5,922 nt of DNA from CBDUXZ01 sp965371325 [NCBI: uncultured bacterium] (lineage in GTDB: Bacteria > JAUYMQ01). Below are positions 1-4,798 of this stretch, piece after piece (positions within the stretch are counted from its first letter, which is position 1; the number at the start of each line of letters is the position of its first letter). The stretch is from contig CBDUXZ010000140.1 in the NCBI GenBank assembly GCA_965371325.1, positions 1 through 5,922 on the forward strand. The letters are read 5' to 3'. Below the pieces are notes generated by a model. That model saw only the letters and a list, made by a program, of their open reading frames with translations, made no database searches and was not told the DNA's origin. Both the position numbers and the translations under genes were made by a program.

Positions 1-296
<296 letters not shown>

Positions 297-337
297 TCAG
301 GGGGCCGGGCCCGGGGGCGCGCCGGCAAACTACCTTC

Positions 338-374
338 ACTCTAGCACTCTAGCGCCTGGAGCACTTTTCGTCGA
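338..374 (-). promoter_or_regulatory. Possible mreB promoter with tandem -10-like TAGAGT elements
   Basis: On the minus strand TCGACG (374-369, 4 of 6 to TTGACA) is followed after exactly 17 nt by TAGAGT (351-346, 4 of 6 to TATAAT). A second TAGAGT follows at 343-338 and is preceded by TGC, which would make it an extended -10. The two copies come from an 8-bp tandem repeat, ACTCTAGC twice on the plus strand (338-353). Transcription would start near 331-339, giving a leader of roughly 95-100 nt. The -35 is weak and no A/T-rich upstream element is seen, so this is a moderate guess. Confidence 0.35.
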
Positions 375-446
375 GATCCGCACGCGCCTTCATGGCGGCG
401 CGCAGGGAGACCTTTCCAAGCCGGGTTGACAGCGGCGCCTGCCCGT

Positions 447-476
447 AGGCGGGGCGGGGCCCGTCCCGCACCGCCT
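447..476 (-). terminator. GC-rich stem-loop downstream of mgtE
   Basis: The arms AGGCGG (447-452) and CCGCCT (471-476) pair perfectly. After a 1x1 mismatch a further 5 bp (454-458 with 465-469) close on a 6-nt loop, giving an 11-bp stem that begins 21 nt after the mgtE stop codon. No T-run follows on the minus strand, so it is not a canonical Rho-independent terminator. It may block 3' decay or act with a termination factor. Confidence 0.4.
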
Positions 477-497
477 GCGCCGCCTGACACACCTCCC

Positions 498-1862
498 CTA
501 TCCGCCGTACATCCGGAGGGCGAGGGTGGCGAGCCCGAGGAACGAGAGGAAGCCGAATGCGTCGGTCACCGTGGTCACGATGATTCCGGAGGCTACGGCG
601 GGGTCCACGCCCGCGCGCTTCAGCATGAGGGGAACGAACGTCCCCACCGCCCCCGCCAGAAACATGTTCGCGATCAGCGCCATCCCCAGAATCGTTCCGA
701 GCATCCAGCTCCCGCGCCAGAGGTATGTCCCGAGCGCCATAACCGTCCCCACCGCAACGCCGTTCACCAGCGCGACGATACTCTCCTTGACGAGCGCCCG
801 CCGCACGTCCTCCCAGACAATTTCTCCAAGCGCGATGCCCCGGGTAATGAGCGTGAGGGTCTGCATGCCCGTGTTTCCACCCAACATGGCCACGATCGGC
901 ATAAAAACCGCGAGTGTCACCATGCGTGAGATGGTGTCCTCGAAGAGCGCCACGACGCTCACGGCGATAAGGGCGGTAGCAAGATTGATGTAGAGCCAGG
1001 GGAGGCGCTTGCGCACGCTTCGCGACGGGGGGCAGAAGATACGATCGTCCTCGTCCACGCCGCCCATGCGCATCATGTCCTCGGTGGATTCCTCCTCAAT
1101 CACGTCCACGATGTCGTCGATGGTGATGCGCCCTACGAGGCGATCCGTATCGTCCACCACGGGCAGGGAAACGAGGTCGTACTTCTTGAACAGGCCGGCG
1201 ACCTCCTCCTGATCCACCCCGGTGTTAACCTTGATCAGGTCTTCGTCCACCGCCTTTCGAATGGGCGTCGAGCTGTCCATCAGGAGGAGCCGGCGCACGG
1301 GGAGAACGCCCGCCAGGCGGCCGCTCCGATCGACGACGAAGACATTGTGGACGTCCTCGACGTCGCCCTGCTGCGCCAGATTCTGCAGGGCTCTCACCGC
1401 CTGTGCAATCGTCCCGTCCTCCGGAATGGCGAGCAACTCGCGCTTCATGATCCCGCCCGCCGTATCCTCGGGGTAGCGGAGGAGATCGGTTACTTTCTCC
1501 ATCTCCTCGCGGCCCATGTTCCGAAGAACGAGAGCCGCGGTCTCTGCGGGAAGCTCGGCAATGAGGTCCGCCGCATCGTCGGATTCCATCTCTTCGGCTA
1601 TCTCGGCGAGCCTTACCGGGCTCGTATCTTCGATAATCTCCTCGCGGCTCGGATCGTTCAGCTCCACGAGCACGTCCGCCGCGATTTCGGGATCGAGGTG
1701 CTCGAAGATCCGCTGCTTCTGATCTTCAGCCAGCGGCTCGATGGCATCGGCTATATCCGCGGGGTGACGCTCTTTGAGCAGGCGCATGATGACGCGGGTC
1801 TCCCCCTTCTCGAGGGCTTCCCCGATCCGCGCCAGTTCCATGTTGTCGGGCGTCTTCGTCAT
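498..1862 (-). CDS. mgtE: MgtE-type magnesium transporter/channel
   Basis: MgtE is a homodimeric inner-membrane Mg2+ channel gated by cytosolic Mg2+. This copy has 454 residues, normal full length. The acidic MgtE N domain spans about 15-125. Two CBS domains (about 135-195 and 200-258) include DVHNVFVVDRSGRLAGVLPV and LVSLPVVDDTDRLVGRITI. A plug-helix region (about 260-285) precedes five predicted membrane segments (about 289-307, 316-342, 358-382, 388-413, 424-450). The pore signature P322-I-V-A-M-L-G-G-N-T-G-M is intact. So is the last-helix motif T-V-T-D434-A-F-G-F, whose Asp corresponds to the Mg2+-coordinating Asp432 of Thermus MgtE. In this family Mg2+ bound between the N and CBS domains closes the pore. 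The ATG start has a modest SD (GGGGA, 8-9 nt before). It lies 63 nt after the propeller gene's stop, close enough for co-transcription. There is no room for an M-box riboswitch directly upstream. The family call is very sure. Confidence 0.97.
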   Translation of the reverse strand: MTKTPDNMELARIGEALEKGETRVIMRLLKERHPADIADAIEPLAEDQKQRIFEHLDPEIAADVLVELNDPSREEIIEDTSPVRLAEIAEEMESDDAADLIAELPAETAALVLRNMGREEMEKVTDLLRYPEDTAGGIMKRELLAIPEDGTIAQAVRALQNLAQQGDVEDVHNVFVVDRSGRLAGVLPVRRLLLMDSSTPIRKAVDEDLIKVNTGVDQEEVAGLFKKYDLVSLPVVDDTDRLVGRITIDDIVDVIEEESTEDMMRMGGVDEDDRIFCPPSRSVRKRLPWLYINLATALIAVSVVALFEDTISRMVTLAVFMPIVAMLGGNTGMQTLTLITRGIALGEIVWEDVRRALVKESIVALVNGVAVGTVMALGTYLWRGSWMLGTILGMALIANMFLAGAVGTFVPLMLKRAGVDPAVASGIIVTTVTDAFGFLSFLGLATLALRMYGG

Positions 1863-1870
1863 CGCTGTAT

Positions 1871-1892
1871 TCCCCAGAGCGCCACCGCGCTC
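1871..1892 (-). promoter_or_regulatory. mgtE SD (GGGGA) with adjoining perfect 6-bp hairpin
   Basis: On the minus strand GAGCGC (1892-1887) pairs perfectly with GCGCTC (1882-1877) around a GGTG loop. The stem ends one base before TGGGGA, the likely ribosome binding site (1875-1871), and the ATG is at 1862. The hairpin lies inside the 63-nt gap between two genes of one probable transcript. It could modulate translation of mgtE or stabilise a processed end. Its function is not shown by sequence alone. Confidence 0.4.
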
Positions 1893-1925
1893 CGTTTCGT
1901 CTTCCGCCGCCGTTCCGGGGCCGGC

Positions 1926-3131
1926 TTAAGGCTGGGCTACCGGCTCGGCTCTCCCACCACCGAGCCGGTAGTAGACAATCTTGTCGCTGCCCGTGATCGC
2001 CGCGAGGCTCCCACCGTCCCTCGCGAGGGCATAATCGACGATGTCAGCGCCCGCCCGCATACGGGCCGTGAGGTCGCCGTGGGTGTCCCAGGCGAGAAGC
2101 GTGGGCTGTCCTTCTTCCTCGAGCACCGCCACGATGCGATCGCCCTCTTCGCTGATTTGAATCCGCAGGGGCTCCCGGGCCGGACGATCGAGCTGAAACT
2201 TCCAGCCCAGCTCCCCTTCGCGGTTGAAAACATAGATCCGCTGACCCAGAACGGTGTTGTTCCCGGTCACAAGAAAACCCGCATCGCGGCTAAGCGCAAT
2301 CGAGTCCACCCCTCCGGGCACCGTGGCCCGCCAAATCTCCTCTCCGGCGAGATCGTAGACGGCGAGGCTTTCCCCTTCGATGCCCGTCCCGACGGCAATC
2401 TTTGTTTCCTCTCCGGAGGCGATCGCGACGGTGCCGACCTGCGTGCTCAACGGCTGTCTCCAGAGCACCCGCCCCTTGCCGTTGATGACGATGACTCGCC
2501 CCGCGAGCGTAATCGCCGCCAGTGCGTCGCCCCCGTCGGCCAGGGTCATGTGCCAGATTCCGCCAGGATCGTTGAAGGACCAGAGCCGGCGGCCCTTGTC
2601 ATTCAGCGCCTCGATGACCATTCCCCCGACATCCTCGTCGCCTGTGTTCCAGCAAACGATCCGCTCTCCGGACGCGGAGACCTCGGGAATTCCGATGCAG
2701 GAGCTCTCCCAGCGCTTCTCGCCATGCCGCCCCCAGGCCAGAAGCGCGCCATCGACGAGATAGGCCAGGACGATCGAGCCGTCGCCCGCGACGGCGATTC
2801 CCGCGACGCGCCGCTCAAGGGGCGTGTGCCAGAGAATGGTTCCTTTCTCATCGAGGGCGTAGAGGTGGTTCTCTCCCTTCCCCTCGGCATCCTCCCTGGT
2901 CGCAACGATCAGAAGTTTCGTCTCCGCATCCGCGGAGAGTGCTACTGCTTCGCCCCGGAAGTCCCGTTTCCAAAAGGGACGCAGGCTCTGCGCGCTGCGC
3001 TCCACGGCCCTCGGGCCGCAGGACCAGATACCCACGGCAAGGGCCAGCAGCGCCAGGAGGGGCGCCCCACACCGCAGCGCCGCCCCTCCTGCGGACGGGC
3101 GGTCTGGAGGCGGTTCAATGACGGGCTTCAC
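1926..3131 (-). CDS. Envelope-anchored PQQ-like (W-repeat) beta-propeller protein of unknown function
   Basis: This protein has 401 residues if started at GTG 3131. I do not recognise a named family member. A hydrophobic segment (about 24-37, PLLALLALAVGIWS) ends at Cys38. That resembles a signal peptide with a lipobox I-W-S-C, although Trp at -2 is atypical, so an uncleaved anchor is possible. Seven copies of a strand-turn-strand unit follow, of the form 'hydrophobic-D/N-x-x-G-x-x-x-W', at about 90, 130, 171, 213, 256, 299 and 345. Examples are LYALDEKGTILW, VIVINGKGRVLW and IYVFNREGELGW. The period is 40-46 residues, as in a seven-bladed PQQ-like/BamB-like propeller. The last copy lacks the Trp. 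Such proteins are usually periplasmic scaffolds. No enzyme motif is visible, so BamB-like function is only a possibility. A longer frame to GTG 3251 exists, but it lacks an SD and adds 40 residues ahead of the signal segment. It has its own probable promoter and sits 63 nt before mgtE. Confidence 0.8.
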   Translation of the reverse strand: MKPVIEPPPDRPSAGGAALRCGAPLLALLALAVGIWSCGPRAVERSAQSLRPFWKRDFRGEAVALSADAETKLLIVATREDAEGKGENHLYALDEKGTILWHTPLERRVAGIAVAGDGSIVLAYLVDGALLAWGRHGEKRWESSCIGIPEVSASGERIVCWNTGDEDVGGMVIEALNDKGRRLWSFNDPGGIWHMTLADGGDALAAITLAGRVIVINGKGRVLWRQPLSTQVGTVAIASGEETKIAVGTGIEGESLAVYDLAGEEIWRATVPGGVDSIALSRDAGFLVTGNNTVLGQRIYVFNREGELGWKFQLDRPAREPLRIQISEEGDRIVAVLEEEGQPTLLAWDTHGDLTARMRAGADIVDYALARDGGSLAAITGSDKIVYYRLGGGRAEPVAQP

Positions 3132-3142
3132 GTCGAACGCTC

Positions 3143-3150
3143 TTCCTCCC
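3143..3150 (-). promoter_or_regulatory. Shine-Dalgarno deciding the GTG 3131 start of the propeller gene
   Basis: On the minus strand GGGAGGAA lies 11 nt before GTG 3131 (13 nt from the core GGAGG, at the long end of normal). No ATG, GTG or TTG lies between. The competing in-frame GTG at 3251 has nothing comparable upstream. Confidence 0.55.
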
Positions 3151-3265
3151 GGCCGATCGCCGTGAGGGGCTGCCGCGCCGGATGCAATCTCCTTCGGATC
3201 GGCAAGAAAAGCGGAATCCGGCAGCGGACTTCCCCGAAGCAGGGGACGCACGCGGGCCGAGTCAA

Positions 3266-3294
3266 CCTATACAGAGGGGCTCGGAGAGGATCAA
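3266..3294 (-). promoter_or_regulatory. Probable sigma70-type promoter of the propeller gene
   Basis: On the minus strand TTGATC (3294-3289, 4 of 6 to consensus) and TATAGG (3271-3266, 4 of 6) are separated by exactly 17 nt. Transcription would start near 3259. The leader would be about 128 nt to the GTG at 3131, but only about 8 nt to the alternative GTG at 3251. The element begins 40 nt past the pdaD stop, suggesting that this gene, and perhaps mgtE after it, forms a unit separate from pdaD. A small hairpin (AACCG/CGGTT, 3293-3305) touches the -35. Confidence 0.55.
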
Positions 3295-3333
3295 CCGGGT
3301 CGGTTCGGAAAGGAGGGCGGGGACGGTCGGCCG

Positions 3334-3879
3334 CTAGGGGAGCAGGATGGCCCCCGCCACGACAGTCGTCCACCGGTCCCTTTTATCCCCAATCGCCGAC
3401 TGGGTAATGTTGTAGGTCTTCACGATCTCGCTCGAGATAGACCAGACGTCCTTCCGCTCGTCGTAGCTCTTATCCGGGTCGAACTCGACGCCCAGCACCG
3501 TGGCGAGCATCTCCGCGGCGAGATCCTCCGAGTAATCCCCCGCCTTTCTTTCGGTCTCACCGAAGCTATGGTGCTCGGAGAGATAGCCATACATCGACTC
3601 GTCCTTCGGCAACGCCAGGCCGACGGAGGCAGCCAGGAGACGATGCGCCTCCCTCACCGCGTTCTCGCTCAAGACGCAATACACAACCTGCCCCGGCGTA
3701 AGATGCGGGAGTCCCTCTCGCGCCGAGATGAGCTTGCACTTCGGCGGAAAAATGCTCGAGACGCGAACCAGATTGTACTGCGCGATCTTCGCGTCCCTGA
3801 GCGCCAGCTCGAAACTCGATAGCTTCTCCCGATGCCTGCCGACACCTTTCGTGAGGAAGATCCTCGATGCGACGAACAA
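3334..3879 (-). CDS. pdaD: Pyruvoyl-dependent arginine decarboxylase (PvlArgDC)
   Basis: This enzyme converts arginine to agmatine and CO2, the first step of the agmatine route to putrescine and spermidine. It uses a self-made pyruvoyl group instead of pyridoxal phosphate. The 181 residues match family length. The N-terminus carries F-L-T-K-G-V-G-R-H (8-16). The processing site R-V-S41-S42-I-F-P-P lies at 39-46: cleavage between the two serines (codons 3759-3757 and 3756-3754) should give a beta chain of 41 residues and an alpha chain whose Ser42 becomes pyruvoyl. Y-G-Y-L-S-E102-H-H follows; Glu102 aligns by motif with the catalytic Glu109 of the Methanocaldococcus enzyme. E-K-A-G-D-Y-S-E-D-L-A-A-E-M-L-A-T and a C-terminal N-I-T-Q-S-A-I-G-D-K with W-T-T-V-V-A complete the fold. 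The start is TTG 3879, chosen because an SD sits 8 nt before it and the N-terminus then matches the family. No processing or catalytic residue is missing. Histidine decarboxylase activity is unlikely from the motif set, but substrate is inferred by family. Confidence 0.92.
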   Translation of the reverse strand: MFVASRIFLTKGVGRHREKLSSFELALRDAKIAQYNLVRVSSIFPPKCKLISAREGLPHLTPGQVVYCVLSENAVREAHRLLAASVGLALPKDESMYGYLSEHHSFGETERKAGDYSEDLAAEMLATVLGVEFDPDKSYDERKDVWSISSEIVKTYNITQSAIGDKRDRWTTVVAGAILLP

Positions 3880-3887
3880 TTTTTCTT

Positions 3888-3894
3888 CCCTCCC
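3888..3894 (-). promoter_or_regulatory. Strong Shine-Dalgarno for the TTG start of pdaD
   Basis: On the minus strand GGGAGGG lies 8 nt before TTG 3879, in a purine-rich run that ends in AAAAA directly before the start codon. A nearby upstream ATG (3916-3914) is in another frame. Confidence 0.7.
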
Positions 3895-4158
3895 TTCCCC
3901 CGACCGGATCCTGCATTCCGGGTGACACGGCTCTCTTCTTCAGGTGAACCACCCTTTGCGGGGTCGCAATCGGCAACCTCCGGCCCCGTGACGGGCCGAA
4001 CTGCGGGTCAAAAAAATCCCAGCCCCCGGTCAACCCAGCAGCGCGCCGCGTCGTCTCAACGCGTCATGTCCGTCGCGGTGTGGCCCTCTGAAAAGGAGGG
4101 GCTGCTTCCGCGGGAATGATGGCTTGGGAATTCTGGGAACTGGGAGCGCCTGTTACCC

Positions 4159-4179
4159 CTCCCGGCTCGCGCTCGGGAG
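4159..4179 (-). terminator. Short hairpin just after dksA, possible weak terminator
   Basis: CTCCCG (4159-4164) pairs with CGGGAG (4174-4179) around a 9-nt loop, starting 11 nt after the dksA stop codon. No T-tract follows on the minus strand, so it may only partly separate dksA from pdaD. Confidence 0.3.
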
Positions 4180-4190
4180 AGCCTGCTCCC

Positions 4191-4610
4191 TCAGTCGTTG
4201 CCAGCCAGTGGCTTGATTGGAAATCTCGTTTCTTCTTCGTCGCGACGGCCTCCGCCCCGGCGCTCCAGCTCTTCCTGCTCCTCCTTGCATTTGATGCAAA
4301 GGATCGTGAAGGGCCGGGCCTTGAGCCGGGCCAAATCGATCGATTCGTCGCATTCGTCGCAGACACCGAAGCTCCCCTGCTCCATCCGGGAGAGCGCCAC
4401 GTCGATCTTGTTCATCAGATGCCGCTCGCGCTCCCTGATCTCGACGTTCAGATTGAGATTCAGATCGCTGGTGGCGAGATCGACGATGTCAGGAACGTCA
4501 TCCGCGTCGATGGTCACGTTGCTGTCAGCCATGTGGAGCGCGTTCTGGAGAATACGCTTCTTCTCGTTAGCAAGAATTTGCTTGAATTTCTCGAGGTCCC
4601 TCTTCCGCAA
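4191..4610 (-). CDS. dksA: DksA/TraR-family RNA polymerase-binding transcription factor
   Basis: DksA enters the RNA polymerase secondary channel and, with ppGpp, resets initiation at rRNA and biosynthetic promoters. The 139-residue protein shows the family layout. An N-terminal coiled-coil arm begins about residue 4. Its tip has P40-D41-I-V-D44, matching Asp71 and Asp74 of E. coli DksA. The returning helix is rich in charged residues (L-N-V-E-I-R-E-R-E-R, about 54-63). A C4 zinc finger follows, C84-x2-C87 and C105-x2-C108, enclosing R-L-K-A-R-P. Compared with the 151-residue E. coli protein it lacks about 30 N-terminal residues but carries an extra glycine/arginine and acidic tail (about 118-139). 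Having both tip aspartates and all four cysteines favours a true DksA over TraR-like relatives. The start is TTG 4610 behind a GGAGG; an ATG five bases upstream is out of frame and sits directly on the SD. It has its own strong promoter, between lon and pdaD. Confidence 0.9.
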   Translation of the reverse strand: MRKRDLEKFKQILANEKKRILQNALHMADSNVTIDADDVPDIVDLATSDLNLNLNVEIRERERHLMNKIDVALSRMEQGSFGVCDECDESIDLARLKARPFTILCIKCKEEQEELERRGGGRRDEEETRFPIKPLAGND

Positions 4611-4615
4611 GACAT

Positions 4616-4620
4616 CCTCC
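4616..4620 (-). promoter_or_regulatory. Shine-Dalgarno of dksA, overlapping an out-of-frame ATG
   Basis: The minus strand reads GGAGGATGTCTTG. The GGAGG is 5 nt from the TTG start, while the embedded ATG has no spacer and opens a different frame. The frame with the DksA motifs starts at TTG. Confidence 0.7.
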
Positions 4621-4697
4621 TGAAACCAGCTCGAGCAATTCCCGGATCTCGCTCCCCGATCGCGGAACTCCCACGGAGAGACTTGCGACTAGGCGCA

Positions 4698-4716
4698 CCC
4701 GGCGGACAGCGCCGGG
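4698..4716 (-). promoter_or_regulatory. Perfect hairpin at the 5' end of the dksA leader
   Basis: CCCGGCG (4698-4704) and CGCCGGG (4710-4716) form a perfect 7-bp GC stem with a 5-nt loop. It would lie within about 10 nt of the predicted dksA transcript start. Such 5' hairpins often stabilise mRNA. An operator is possible too. The rest of the ~113-nt leader shows nothing I can name. Confidence 0.45.
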
Positions 4717-4729
4717 ATCAAGGTGGGGA

Positions 4730-4759
4730 ACTATATAAACCAGGCCCCTGTTTTGTCAA
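4730..4759 (-). promoter_or_regulatory. Strong sigma70-type promoter of dksA
   Basis: On the minus strand a perfect -35, TTGACA (4759-4754), is followed by an A/T-rich -10 region reading TATATAGT. This gives TATAGT (4735-4730, 18-nt spacer) or TATATA (4737-4732, 16-nt spacer). Transcription would begin near 4723. It is the closest match to consensus in the window and shows that dksA is transcribed independently of lon. The -35 lies in a perfect palindrome, TTTGT-TG-ACAAA (4763-4752). Confidence 0.75.
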
Positions 4760-4775
4760 CAAATACCGGCCCTGG
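4740..4775 (-). terminator. Inverted repeat after lon overlapping the dksA promoter
   Basis: CCAGG (4740-4744) pairs with CCTGG (4771-4775); after one mismatch two more G-C pairs follow (4746-4747 with 4768-4769). The repeat starts 23 nt past the lon stop codon. On the minus strand the last arm is followed by TTTATAT, a short U-rich tail as in weak Rho-independent terminators. The same DNA contains the dksA -35, so the site may both end lon transcription and host the promoter. The loop is long (about 20 nt), which weakens the terminator reading. Confidence 0.35.
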
Positions 4776-4798
4776 AATCGTTCCGCCGTAACATTCGA

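Larger units (their letters stand above)
3880..4190 (-). other. 311-nt gap between dksA and pdaD: structured pdaD leader, no gene recognised
   Basis: No convincing coding region or -35/-10 pair is visible on either strand. Three short perfect hairpins stand in a row ahead of pdaD: GGTG/CACC with a 3-nt loop (3943-3953), TTGCG/CGCAA with a 4-nt loop (3956-3969) and CGGCCC/GGGCCG with a 6-nt loop (3981-3998). A seven-base A/T run lies at 4010-4016. The hexamer GGTCAA (TTGACC on the coding strand) occurs twice, 22 bp apart (4006-4011 and 4028-4033). Another stem, CCCTC/GAGGG with a 7-nt loop, lies at 4084-4100. The gap could be a long leader or simply an untranslated spacer. I could not match it to a known riboswitch. 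Confidence 0.4.

Noticed and set aside
425-430. Perfect TTGACA on the plus strand as a promoter
   Set aside because: No -10-like hexamer lies 16-18 nt downstream, and no plus-strand gene follows.
426-993. Plus-strand frames over the mgtE 3' end
   Set aside because: They are antisense to the transmembrane part of MgtE and their composition follows that gene's codon pattern.
1863-1925. M-box or other Mg2+ riboswitch before mgtE
   Set aside because: Only 63 nt are available and just one simple hairpin is present; an M-box needs well over 100 nt.
1347-3407. 686-codon open frame on the plus strand antisense to mgtE and the propeller gene
   Set aside because: It spans two well-supported minus-strand genes and the gap between them, has no recognisable domain, and is rich in Arg/Gly/Pro as expected of a shadow frame in GC-rich DNA.
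3941-3998. Guanidine-type (mini-ykkC) riboswitch in the pdaD leader
   Set aside because: That motif needs two stems with ACGR tetraloops. The loops here are AAC, GGGT and CGTGAC on the plus strand (complement on the transcript), so the match fails.
3566-4033. Minus-strand 155-codon frame running from the dksA-pdaD gap into pdaD in another frame
   Set aside because: Most of it overlaps pdaD out of frame. Its first 50 residues show no SD, hydrophobic pattern or known motif.
4006-4033. T7 tract on the minus strand as a Rho-independent terminator of dksA
   Set aside because: No stable stem lies directly before the T-run; the preceding bases are G-rich without a complementary arm.
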